A program made the translations under genes and the position numbers. From positions 4,999 to 68,998 of the forward strand of contig DATDFB010000228.1 in the NCBI GenBank assembly GCA_036522835.1: a stretch of 64,000 nucleotides of DNA. The letters run 5' to 3'. How positions within the stretch are numbered: position 1 is the stretch's first letter; each line of letters begins with the position of its first letter. The notes under the pieces were generated by a model that did not search any database, was not told the origin of the DNA, and saw only the letters and a program-made list of their open reading frames with translations. Shown piece after piece: positions 7,818 through 15,428 of the stretch. This stretch comes from DATDFB01 sp036522835 (GTDB lineage: Bacteria; Acidobacteriota; Thermoanaerobaculia; Gp7-AA8).

Positions 7818-8844
7818 GCAGCGGCTTGCAAACGTCTATCGAGGCGATCATCTCGAGTCCTTCCACACCGGCTCCATCGCCGTCGTCGATTCGCTGGGGC
7901 GGCTCCTCGCCTTCGCCGGCGATCCGTCGCTCGTGGCCTGTCTCCGTTCGGCGGCGAAGCCGTTCCAGGCCATTCCGCTCCTCGAGTACGGCGGGGCCGA
8001 GGAGTTCGACCTTTCCGGCGAAGAGATCGCGCTGACGTGCGCGTCGCACGGCGGCGAGCCGGTGCACGTGGCCACGGCCGCGGCGCTCTTGCGCAAAGGC
8101 GAGTTCGACGAGGAGGATCTCCTCTGCGGCGCGCACGAGCCGAAGGACGAGAAGGCCGCCGCGGAGCTCCGCGCGTCGGGCGAGGCGCCCTCGCCGCTGC
8201 ACAACAACTGCTCCGGCAAGCACGCCGGGATGCTCCTGGCCACGAAGGCGATGGACGAGCCGAGCGCGCGCTACATCGACGCCGAGCATCCGCTGCAGGT
8301 GCTGATGCGCTCGACCGTCGCCGACTTCGCCGGGCTGACGGCCGAGGAGATTCCGATCGCCATCGACGGCTGCGGCGTGCCGGCCTTTTATCTCTCGCTC
8401 TACCGCGCCGCCTTCGCGTACGCGCGGCTCATGGCGCCGGCGATGCTGGAGCGCTACGCGGAGAGCGCCTCGAACGTGGTGGAGGCGATGACGGCGTTTC
8501 CCTACTACGTCGGCGGCGCCTGGACGATGACCACGCCGCTGATCGATGCCTTCGGCGGCGAGCTTCTTGCCAAGGAAGGCGCCGAGGGCTTTTACGCGAT
8601 CGGCATCGCCCCGGAGATGGCGGCGACGTTGACCGAGCGCTTGAAGGTCAAGGATGATACGGCCGTCGCCATTGCACTGAAGATTCACGACGGGTCGATG
8701 ACGCGCGGGAGGAATCCGGTGATTCTGCGGACGCTGGAGCTTCTCGGCGTGAAGGTGCCGCTGCCGCGGGAGTGGCCGGTCGTGAACGTCGTGGGAACGC
8801 ACGTGGGCGATGTGAGGGCCGAATTCGAATTGAATTTTTTATGA
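7816..8844 (+). CDS. L-asparaginase, AnsA/asparaginase II family
   Basis: 342-residue protein of the asparaginase II family, typified by Rhizobium AnsA and distinct from the EcAII type. It should hydrolyse L-asparagine to aspartate and ammonia. Family segments include RSAAKPFQAIPL, LTCASHGGEPVH, LHNNCSGKHAGML and DGCGVPAFYLSL. I chose the ATG at 7816 (MQRLANVY). An in-frame ATG at 7798 would add six residues (MAAALH) that come only from the upstream palindrome. The stop overlaps the next start as ATGA. Confidence 0.9.
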   Translation: MQRLANVYRGDHLESFHTGSIAVVDSLGRLLAFAGDPSLVACLRSAAKPFQAIPLLEYGGAEEFDLSGEEIALTCASHGGEPVHVATAAALLRKGEFDEEDLLCGAHEPKDEKAAAELRASGEAPSPLHNNCSGKHAGMLLATKAMDEPSARYIDAEHPLQVLMRSTVADFAGLTAEEIPIAIDGCGVPAFYLSLYRAAFAYARLMAPAMLERYAESASNVVEAMTAFPYYVGGAWTMTTPLIDAFGGELLAKEGAEGFYAIGIAPEMAATLTERLKVKDDTAVAIALKIHDGSMTRGRNPVILRTLELLGVKVPLPREWPVVNVVGTHVGDVRAEFELNFL

Positions 8845-9254
8845 GACGCGCACTGCTGCCATCCGCCTTCTTCCTTCTGCTCTTCGCCTGCAAGACCGTG
8901 GGAGTCTCGACGACCGCCGGTGGGTATTCCGAGGTCGAGCCGACAGTGGCCGCGGAGATGATCCTCGACAGCCAGCAGGTGGTCGTCCTCGACGTGCGGC
9001 CGGTCGAGGCCTACCGCGGTCCGGACGGGCACATTGCCGGCGCGCTCAATGCGCCGTTCGACACGATCGAGCATCAGCTTCCGCTGCTGCTGCCGTATCA
9101 GAACCAAACCGTCCTCGTGTACGGCGAGAGCTCGAACGACGGCGCCGTGGCGTCGAAGGTCCTGAGCGTGGCCGGGTTCCGCAACGTCGTGCACATTGCC
9201 GGAGGGCTGCGCTCGTGGATTGAACACGGGTACAAGACGGTTAACTCGCGGTGA
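8841..9254 (+). CDS. Rhodanese-like lipoprotein lacking the catalytic cysteine
   Basis: 137-residue exported protein with a lipoprotein signal (lipobox LFAC, cysteine near residue 17) followed by one rhodanese domain (VVVLDVRPVEAYRGPDGHI near residue 50). Where active rhodaneses have a Tyr-Cys-Arg type loop, this one reads VLVYGESSNDGA, so the sulphur-carrying cysteine is absent. It probably binds or scaffolds rather than transfers sulphur. It overlaps the asparaginase stop and the DsbA-like start (TGATG), so the three genes are coupled. Confidence 0.85.
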   Translation: MRRALLPSAFFLLLFACKTVGVSTTAGGYSEVEPTVAAEMILDSQQVVVLDVRPVEAYRGPDGHIAGALNAPFDTIEHQLPLLLPYQNQTVLVYGESSNDGAVASKVLSVAGFRNVVHIAGGLRSWIEHGYKTVNSR

Positions 9255-10312
9255 TGCGAAACCTTCTCGTTGCCGCCATCGCGGCTTTTCTCGCTGTTTC
9301 TCTGTCCGCCGCGTCCGCCGACGTCGCCGCGCTGAAGGACTACGCCGTCCGCGCGCTGCCGAAGTGCCCCGATCAGAAAGTGACGCTCGAGGCGGTCGAC
9401 AAAGCGGGGCCGATCGGCTTCCTCCCCTACGTCCTCACCCAGACATCGAGCGACTCGACGTGCGGCCGGCAGACGACGCTGCTCTATTCGCCGCTCTCGC
9501 AGCAGGTCCTCATCGGAACGGTGATCGACCTGCCGCCGGACGCGCGCAACGTCGACGTTCGCGTGGCCGAGCGGGCCATGGAGATGCTGAAGACGCCGCT
9601 CACGGCGACGGTGGCGAAGTTCCCGCTCCCCGACCGCCTCAAGGCCACGGCGATCTTCAAGCAGACGGAGTACGGCCCCTTCGCCTATCACGGCTTCGTC
9701 GACGCCTCGGAGCGTTTCCTCGTCGTCGGCACGCGCGGCAGTCTCCTCATGCCGCCGTCGAAGACGCTCATCGGAGCGCTGAACATCCAGAACGGCGTCC
9801 GCCGCGGCAATCCGAAGGCGAAGGCGCAGATCATCGAGCTCTCCGACTTCGAATGCCCGAGCTGCCGCCGCGCGCACATGGAGATCGAGCCGATCATCGA
9901 GAAGCACCTGTCGAAGGTCGACTACATCCGCCTCGATCTCCCGCTCTTCGAGCACCACGAGTGGGCGGTGCCGGCGGCGATGGCCGCGCGCGCGATCGCC
10001 AAGGTGGCGCCGAACGAGTACTGGAAGTTCGCCGACTGGGTCTACAAGAACCAGGAGGAGATCGGCAAGCGCAAGAGCTTCGACGAGGTGATCCGCGAGT
10101 ACTGCCAGGACCGCGAGATCAATTGGCCGGCGGTGGAGAAGATCTACCGCTCGCAGGCGGAGCGAAACGCGCTGATGGACCAGGTCTCGCGCGCGTTCGA
10201 CAACGGCATCAACTCCACGCCGACGTACATCGTGAACGGCCAGATCATGGGCTTCGGACCGCACGGGAGCTTCACCGTGAAGGCGATCAAGGACGCGCTG
10301 GGGATCAAGTGA
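9254..10312 (+). CDS. Exported DsbA-like thioredoxin-fold oxidoreductase
   Basis: 352-residue protein with an N-terminal signal peptide (cleavage probably after AASA). A unique region of about 170 residues follows, then a DsbA-like domain from about residue 180 with the active site FECPSCRRAH (CPSC) and a cis-proline STPTYIVNG near residue 320. It should exchange disulphides in the periplasm or reduce oxidised cysteines there. The start is the ATG at 9254, overlapping the preceding stop. Confidence 0.9.
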   Translation: MRNLLVAAIAAFLAVSLSAASADVAALKDYAVRALPKCPDQKVTLEAVDKAGPIGFLPYVLTQTSSDSTCGRQTTLLYSPLSQQVLIGTVIDLPPDARNVDVRVAERAMEMLKTPLTATVAKFPLPDRLKATAIFKQTEYGPFAYHGFVDASERFLVVGTRGSLLMPPSKTLIGALNIQNGVRRGNPKAKAQIIELSDFECPSCRRAHMEIEPIIEKHLSKVDYIRLDLPLFEHHEWAVPAAMAARAIAKVAPNEYWKFADWVYKNQEEIGKRKSFDEVIREYCQDREINWPAVEKIYRSQAERNALMDQVSRAFDNGINSTPTYIVNGQIMGFGPHGSFTVKAIKDALGIK

Positions 10313-10374
10313 TGTGGAGTGCGGCGGCCATGCCGCCGCTCTGACAGCGCCGGCATGGCCGGCGCACTCCACAT
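10312..10374. repeat. Double-arm palindromic element (family A, copy 3)
   Basis: ATGTGGAGTGCGGCGG... is answered by ...GCGCACTCCACAT across a 5-base spacer. The arms differ by a few compensating bases (GCGGCGGCCATG versus GCGCCGGCATGG). It lies between convergent genes and reaches the last base of the GNAT stop codon. Confidence 0.85.
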
Positions 10375-10874
10375 CAGAGCCGCTTGTAGAAGACGACGGT
10401 GTCGCAGAACGAGCCGTCGGGGTCCAGCGCGTAATCGGGGATGACGCCGACGCGCGTCCACCCGGTCGACTCGTACAACCTCTCCGCGGCGTCGCCGCGC
10501 TTGGTGTCGAGCGTGAGCAGCGTGAAGCCGGCGGCGCGGGCTCTCTCTTCGATGGCGGCCATGAGCGCTCGTCCCAAGCCCCGGCCGCGGGCGCGGCGGT
10601 GGACCTGGAGCTTGGCGATGTCGGCGCGGTGCGGCTGGTTCGGCATCGGCGCGGGGAGGAGCTGCACGGTGCCGGCGATGCCCGTCGCATCGCGCGCGAC
10701 GAGGACGACGACGCGCTCGTCAACGAGCCTCGTTCGCCACCACGCCTCCGTCTCCTCCTGCGTGAGCGAGTCGAGGAATCCGACCGACGCCCCGGAGGCA
10801 ACGGCGTCGATGAGCAGCGCCGCCAGTTCGCGGATGTCGGACTCCGCCGCCGGCCGGGCGAGCTCCTCGATCAC
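10374..10874 (-). CDS. GNAT-family N-acetyltransferase
   Basis: 166-residue GNAT acetyltransferase. The acetyl-CoA binding segment is visible as LQVHRRARGRGLGRALM near residue 92, the GNAT Q/RxxGxG/A signature. Later strands include FTLLTLDTKRGDAAERLYES and a terminal FCDTVVFYKRL. The substrate is unknown. It sits convergent to the DsbA-like gene and just after the outer-membrane protein gene on the same strand. Confidence 0.88.
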   Translation of the reverse strand: MIEELARPAAESDIRELAALLIDAVASGASVGFLDSLTQEETEAWWRTRLVDERVVVLVARDATGIAGTVQLLPAPMPNQPHRADIAKLQVHRRARGRGLGRALMAAIEERARAAGFTLLTLDTKRGDAAERLYESTGWTRVGVIPDYALDPDGSFCDTVVFYKRL

Positions 10875-10878
10875 CTCT

Positions 10879-11589
10879 TCAGAACCCCACGCTGATTTTC
10901 GCCGCGTAGCTCGTGACCTCGGCGCGCGTGGCCTCGATGACGATCTTCGGCACGAGGAGCGAGAAGCGGACGCCGGCGGTGTAGCGGTTGATGTTGCTCG
11001 TGTCGGTCAGCGTAATCGTGTTCGTCGGCACGATGATCGTGCCGGTGGCGTTTGTCCGCTGGCGTCCGATCGCGCCGTACGGAGTGATCGGGCCGAATCC
11101 CTTGCTGAGGAAGAGCTCCAGGCCGTAGGTCTTGAGCTTGTACGCGTCGACGCCGCTGATCGTGGCGTAGGAGCCGCGCGCGGCGAGCTCCGGCGTCAGC
11201 GCCGAGCCGCGCACGATCGGCACGTCGATGGCGCCGCCGTAGGTTTTGACATCGCTGTTCTGCACTTTCGCGTACGTGCCCGAGACCGTGGCGAAGCCGA
11301 AGCCTTTGCTGGCCACGAGGCGCGGCACGGCCGCGTAGCCGCCGCCGGTCAGGAAGTCGCTGTTCGGCGGAACGGCGTGGCGCCACCACGAGGCGTTCTC
11401 GTCGACCTTCACGAGCGTCGCGGCCACGCCGACGTCGAAGCCGATGAGGCTCGTGGCGCGGGCCGGCTGCACGGGCGTGGCGAAGATGGCCTGCCCCATC
11501 GTGCGCGAGAACTGCGCGAACTCCTCCTGCGTCGTGGCCGGATCGAACTGGATGTCGTTTTGCGCGTAAAGCGGCAGCGCGAAAACCAT
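10879..11589 (-). CDS. Outer-membrane beta-barrel protein
   Basis: 236-residue exported protein with a short signal peptide (MVFALPLYAQ). The rest is alternating beta-strand sequence ending in VTSYAAKISVGF, with the terminal phenylalanine expected for outer-membrane barrel assembly. Tyr/Gly-rich strands such as GFATVSGTYAKV recur. The function is unknown. The ATG at 11589 overlaps the hemW stop (TGATG), so it is translationally coupled to hemW. A longer upstream frame only reads through hemW in another phase. Confidence 0.75.
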   Translation of the reverse strand: MVFALPLYAQNDIQFDPATTQEEFAQFSRTMGQAIFATPVQPARATSLIGFDVGVAATLVKVDENASWWRHAVPPNSDFLTGGGYAAVPRLVASKGFGFATVSGTYAKVQNSDVKTYGGAIDVPIVRGSALTPELAARGSYATISGVDAYKLKTYGLELFLSKGFGPITPYGAIGRQRTNATGTIIVPTNTITLTDTSNINRYTAGVRFSLLVPKIVIEATRAEVTSYAAKISVGF

Positions 11590-12710
11590 CAGAAGAGCTG
11601 CGAGATGTAGTCGTTGCTGAGCAGAAACCCGGCCGGCGTGAAGGCGACGCGCGCTCCGTCGCGCCGCAGCCAGCCATCGTGTAACCCTCGTGCGATCCAT
11701 TCGATGCCCTCCTCGCCACACAGGTGCACGACGTCATCGTAGTCGATCCCGGCGCTCTGCCGGAGGCTCAGGAAAATCGCTTCGCGGCGCTGCTCGTCGG
11801 GGCCTAGAACCTCGTCGAGATCCGAGAGGCGGCGGCCGGCGATGTAGCGGCCGATGTCGCGCGTGTTGGCGAAGCGGCGCTCGCCGAGAAACGAGTGCGC
11901 GGCGAGGCCGAAGCCGAAGTAGGGCTGGCGGCGCCAATAGCGGAGGTTGTGGCGGCAGGGGTCGCCGAAGTTGCTGATCTCGTATTGCCGCAGGCCGGCG
12001 TTGGCGAGTGTTTCGACGGCTTCGACGTACAGCGACGCCACGAGATCTTCGTCCGGCAGCGCCGTGCGTCCGTGCTCGACCTGGCGCGCCAGGGCGGTGC
12101 CTTCCTCGAGGTCGAGCATGTAAAGAGAGATGTGGCCGGCGCCGGAGCCGACGGCGAGATCGAGCGTCTCGCGGAATGATGCGGCGGTCTGGTTCGGCAA
12201 TCCGAGGATGAGATCGAGCGAGGTGCGGATGCCGCTGGAGACGGCGTCGCCGATGGCGGCGAGGGCGCGCTCGCGCCCGTGCACGCGGCCGAGCGGACGG
12301 AGCTCGGCGTCATGGAACGACTGCACGCCGATGCTCAGGCGATTCACACCGAGGTTGCGCCAGAAGTCGATCGCGCCGGGGTCGACGTCCTCGGGGTTCG
12401 CTTCGAGGGAGAACTCGGGGTCGGGCGCACGCCGTGCGCCCCTACCGGTAGGGGCGCACGGCGTGCGCCCCAGTCGAAACGAGCGGCGCAGGGCGTCGAC
12501 GACCTGCGTCAAATTCGCGCGCGACGTCCGCGACGGCGTGCCGCCGCCGAAGAAGACCGTCTCCGCCTCCTCCCCGCTCGCGCGCTCCTCGATCTCCCGC
12601 ACGAGCGCCGCCGTGTAGGCGTCCTGGAGCTCGATGTTCGTCGAGACGGCGAACGGACAGTACGCGCAGTGCACGCGGCAGAAGGGGAGGTGGATGTAGA
12701 TGCCGAACAT
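11589..12710 (-). CDS. hemW: HemW-like radical SAM protein (haem chaperone)
   Basis: 373-residue radical SAM protein related to HemN but of the shorter HemW class, which inserts haem into respiratory proteins. The iron-sulphur signature is LPFCRVHCAYCPF (residues 8-20). SAM-binding GGGTPS follows near residue 55, and the family C-terminal domain has LRQYEISNFG. Residues 81-96 (GRTPCAPTGRGARRAP) are encoded by a perfect 48-base palindrome inserted in frame between the GGGTPS strand and FSLEANPEDV. The insertion sits where a loop would be expected. Confidence 0.92.
   Translation of the reverse strand: MFGIYIHLPFCRVHCAYCPFAVSTNIELQDAYTAALVREIEERASGEEAETVFFGGGTPSRTSRANLTQVVDALRRSFRLGRTPCAPTGRGARRAPDPEFSLEANPEDVDPGAIDFWRNLGVNRLSIGVQSFHDAELRPLGRVHGRERALAAIGDAVSSGIRTSLDLILGLPNQTAASFRETLDLAVGSGAGHISLYMLDLEEGTALARQVEHGRTALPDEDLVASLYVEAVETLANAGLRQYEISNFGDPCRHNLRYWRRQPYFGFGLAAHSFLGERRFANTRDIGRYIAGRRLSDLDEVLGPDEQRREAIFLSLRQSAGIDYDDVVHLCGEEGIEWIARGLHDGWLRRDGARVAFTPAGFLLSNDYISQLF
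12423..12470. repeat. Perfect 48-bp palindrome inside hemW (family B, copy 1)
   Basis: Two exact 24-base complementary arms (GGGCGCACGCCGTGCGCCCC plus TACC and its complement) abut without a loop. The element preserves the hemW frame. A second copy with a 9-base spacer is at 24040-24096. Confidence 0.92.
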
Positions 12711-12713
12711 CGG

Positions 12714-12788
12714 AATGCAGAATGCCGAATGCAGAATGCAGAATTGCGCCGCTCCCAATTCTGCATTTTGCATTCTGCATTCTGCATT
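12714..12788. repeat. Inverted repeat of AATGCAG units (family D, copy 2)
   Basis: The AATGCAG-type units at 12714-12745 face complementary CTGCATT units at 12756-12788. It lies between the divergent hemW and HD-GYP genes, four bases upstream of the hemW start. Confidence 0.9.
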
Positions 12789-12799
12789 TCCGCGCCCGC

Positions 12800-12805
12800 T
12801 ATAAT
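12800..12805 (+). promoter_or_regulatory. Consensus -10 box (TATAAT), leaderless start
   Basis: A perfect TATAAT ends 7 bases before the ATG of the HD-GYP gene, and there is no Shine-Dalgarno. The -35 position falls in the family D repeat and shows no consensus. Confidence 0.55.
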
Positions 12806-12812
12806 CGCCCGA

Positions 12813-14549
12813 ATGTCCGACGCATCCCCGGCGCCGGCCCGCCGCGGCCGTCTCCTCTGGACTCTTCTCGGCGCGATGATCGTCGTCGGCCTTTTGCCGC
12901 TGGTGATCTCGCACTACGTCCTCATCGGCATCAACCGCGACTCGCTGGAGACGCTGGAGAAAAAGTACCTGACGCGCTCGGGGGTCAGCATCGCCACCGA
13001 CGTGCAGACGACGCTGGCCAGCAACACCCAGCAGCTCGCCAAGATCGCGGCCTCGGTGCGGGCCATGAAGCGCGCGCTGCCGGCGGGCACCGATCCGTTC
13101 GCGTACGCCGCGCAAACGAACATCATCAGCGACTACATCACGCCCGACGGCGAGATTCTCGGATTGCGCATTCTCGACCGCAGCGGCAAAGGCGCCGAGG
13201 CCGTGCCGCCGAAGCTCGACAGCGCCGTCGTGCAGGAGCTCGACCTCGCCCTCGTCGCGGCGGCGCAGGGGCAGCCGTACACCGGCACGTTCCAGTACCT
13301 CACCGCGCTCAACCAGCCGGTCGTCGTCGTGGCGGTGCCGATCAGCGACGAGAATCAGGTCATCGGCAGCGTGGAGGGGATCATCAGCCTTCGCCGCATC
13401 ACCGAGCGCATTCGCGAAGAAGGGAAAGGCGACGTCACGGCGTTTCTCGTCGACCGCAACGGCAAGGTGCTGATCCACAGCGAGCCGAGCGTCGACGTGC
13501 GCCGCCCGGAGATGGGCGGTTTGAAGATCGTCGCGGATTTCATGAAGGCACCGCAGCGGCTGACGGAGTCGTACGAGGAGACCCGCGACGGGCGGCCGAC
13601 GAAGATGCTCGGCACGGTGGCGCCGGTGATCCGTCCGGACTGGGGGGTGGTGGTGGAGAAGCCGGAGCGCAGCGCCTTCGCCTCGGTGGCCAAGATGATC
13701 AAGGCCACGATCTCCTGGAGCTCGCTGGCGCTGGCGCTGGCCATCGCCGCGGCGGTCGTGTTCGCGGCGTGGATCGCCCGGCCGATCCGCGCGCTGGCCG
13801 ACCGGACGCGCGAGGTGGCCGCCGGCAATTACGGGCAGCACGTGGAGGTGAAGGCGAAGAACGAGATCGGCACGCTGGCCGACAACTTCAACGCCATGTC
13901 GGACGCGATCGGGCAAGCGATCGAGCAGCTCAAGAAGGCGGCGCACGAGAACAATCTCCTCTTCATCAACTCCGTGCGCATGCTCGCCGCGGCCATCGAC
14001 GCCAAGGACCCCTACACGCGCGGCCACTCCGAGCGCGTGGCGCGGTATTCGATCGGCATCGCCAAGAATCTCAGTCTCTCCGAAAAGGAGATGCGCAACC
14101 TCCGCATCAGCGCGCTCCTGCACGACGTCGGGAAGATCGGCATCGACGACCGCATCCTCCGCAAACCGGGCGCGCTCAACGACGACGAGTTCGAGGTGAT
14201 GAAGCAGCACCCGGTAAAGGGGGCGGCGATCATGAGCGGCGTCGCCCAGCTCATCGACATCATCCCGGGGATGAAGTACCACCACGAGAAGTGGAGCGGC
14301 GGCGGTTATCCCGACAGCCTCGAAGGGGAGCAGATCCCGATGCAGGCGCGCATCGTGGCCATCGCCGACACGTTCGACGCCATGACCACGAACCGGCCGT
14401 ACCAGAAGGCGATGGAGCTCGGGTACGTGGTGGAGAAGATCAAGAGCTTCGCCGGGACGCGCTTCGACCCGCGCGTGGTGGACGCGTTCGTGCAGGCGGT
14501 CAAGCGCGGCGACATCGTGATCGACGAGCAGGTGAGAGGCGCCGCCTAG
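12813..14549 (+). CDS. Membrane sensor with HD-GYP c-di-GMP phosphodiesterase domain
   Basis: 578-residue signalling protein. Two membrane helices (about residues 14-36 and 298-318) flank a periplasmic dCache-like sensor. A HAMP linker follows (residues 319-370), then an HD-GYP domain from about residue 385. Its metal site reads LLHDVGKIG, and the HHEKWSGGGYP motif carries the GYP signature, so it should degrade cyclic di-GMP. The ligand of the sensor is unknown. The gene is followed one base later by a Roadblock-type protein. The window also has a GGDEF protein at 20272. Confidence 0.93.
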   Translation: MSDASPAPARRGRLLWTLLGAMIVVGLLPLVISHYVLIGINRDSLETLEKKYLTRSGVSIATDVQTTLASNTQQLAKIAASVRAMKRALPAGTDPFAYAAQTNIISDYITPDGEILGLRILDRSGKGAEAVPPKLDSAVVQELDLALVAAAQGQPYTGTFQYLTALNQPVVVVAVPISDENQVIGSVEGIISLRRITERIREEGKGDVTAFLVDRNGKVLIHSEPSVDVRRPEMGGLKIVADFMKAPQRLTESYEETRDGRPTKMLGTVAPVIRPDWGVVVEKPERSAFASVAKMIKATISWSSLALALAIAAAVVFAAWIARPIRALADRTREVAAGNYGQHVEVKAKNEIGTLADNFNAMSDAIGQAIEQLKKAAHENNLLFINSVRMLAAAIDAKDPYTRGHSERVARYSIGIAKNLSLSEKEMRNLRISALLHDVGKIGIDDRILRKPGALNDDEFEVMKQHPVKGAAIMSGVAQLIDIIPGMKYHHEKWSGGGYPDSLEGEQIPMQARIVAIADTFDAMTTNRPYQKAMELGYVVEKIKSFAGTRFDPRVVDAFVQAVKRGDIVIDEQVRGAA

Positions 14550-14550
14550 C

Positions 14551-14916
14551 TTGTTTCAGCAGATCCTTCTCGAGCTTTTGCAGTCGATCGACGGGTCGCT
14601 CGGCGCGCTCTTTCTCGATTGGGAGGGAGAGAGCGTGGAGGCGATCACGGAGCGGCCGTTCGACGCCGACGACCACGACCTCCGCGTCATCGGCGCGTAC
14701 CAGGGGATTTTCCGCACGCAACTGCGCAAGCTGTGCGAGTCGATCGACGTCGGGCATCCGATCCGCTTGAAGATGGAGTTCGAGAAGACGACTGTGCTGA
14801 CGTGCGATCTCAAGGATGGCTATTACCTCGTGCTCGTGGTCGAGTCCGCGACGAACGAAGGGGTGGCCTGGCGGCAGCTCGAACGCTGCCGGCACAGGCT
14901 GCTGGCCGAAATCTAG
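14551..14916 (+). CDS. Roadblock/LC7-like small protein
   Basis: 121-residue protein resembling Roadblock/LC7 (MglB-like) folds: a leading helix, the strand SLGALFLDWEGESVEAI, a long helix, then strands TTVLTCDLKDGYYLVLVVE and a final helix. Such proteins regulate small GTPases or scaffold signalling complexes. No MglA-type GTPase is adjacent. The start is TTG at 14551, one base after the HD-GYP stop, which suggests coupled translation and a joint signalling role. Confidence 0.7.
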   Translation: MFQQILLELLQSIDGSLGALFLDWEGESVEAITERPFDADDHDLRVIGAYQGIFRTQLRKLCESIDVGHPIRLKMEFEKTTVLTCDLKDGYYLVLVVESATNEGVAWRQLERCRHRLLAEI

Positions 14917-14918
14917 CA

Positions 14919-15353
14919 ATGAAGCGCGGACTCGTTCTCCTCCTGCTCTGCTTCGCGGCGTGCCACCGCGCCACGCCCCCCGCCCGCCCGGCCGCCCCCG
15001 GCACAGACGAGGTGAGGACGATCGACACGACGCCCCCCCAACCCGCCGCGCTGCAGCCCCCGCCCGTGCTGACGGATGAGGCGCCGCCGCCGAAGAGCAC
15101 GGTGGGACAGATGACGATGGATGCCCCTCCCCCGCCCACGCCGCAGGACGAGGCGGTGCGCGCGTCGCTGCCGTTCTCGCCGGCCATCGGTCTCGACCCG
15201 GTGGATGGGCAGAAGATCTCGATCCGCGCCACGACGCCGACGTTCGAGATCAAGGGCCGCGTCTACTACTTCTCGTCCGAGGCGAACAAGCGGACGTTCA
15301 TGGCCAACCCCACGCCGTACCTGCACGGAGTGTTCGCGCTGCCGAAGGGGTAG
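14919..15353 (+). CDS. Proline-rich lipoprotein with YHS-like C-terminal domain
   Basis: 144-residue lipoprotein. The signal has lipobox FAAC (cysteine at residue 15). A proline-rich linker covers residues 18-75. The C-terminal segment (GLDPVDGQKI, then RVYYFSSEANKRTFMANP) matches the YHS domain pattern, although the motif's cysteine is missing from its start. YHS domains often bind metals or accompany copper enzymes. It begins 2 bases after the Roadblock-like gene. Confidence 0.75.
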   Translation: MKRGLVLLLLCFAACHRATPPARPAAPGTDEVRTIDTTPPQPAALQPPPVLTDEAPPPKSTVGQMTMDAPPPPTPQDEAVRASLPFSPAIGLDPVDGQKISIRATTPTFEIKGRVYYFSSEANKRTFMANPTPYLHGVFALPKG

Positions 15354-15354
15354 A

Positions 15355-15428
15355 GGGGGTCAGGTCTTCAGTTTCCAGTTTCTTATTTGCAGGCAAATAA
15401 GAAACTGGAAACTGAAGACCTGACCCCC
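15355..15428. repeat. Perfect 36-bp inverted repeat (family F)
   Basis: The arm 15355-15390 (GGGGGTCAGGTCTTCAGTTT...) is exactly complementary to 15393-15428 across a 2-base loop. It lies between convergent genes, and its left half also encodes the last residues and stop codon of the debranching enzyme on the minus strand. It could terminate transcription from both sides. Confidence 0.92.

Noticed and set aside
11589..14285. Very long minus-strand open frame extending hemW to about 900 residues
   Set aside because: The part beyond 12710 is antisense to the HD-GYP gene and has the Arg/Ala/His-rich composition of a shadow frame. HemW's conserved N-terminus starts at 12710.
14810..15253. Minus-strand coding frame opposite the YHS-like lipoprotein
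   Set aside because: The plus-strand frame has a lipoprotein signal and a YHS pattern. The opposite frame has only Ser/Gly/Ala-rich shadow composition.
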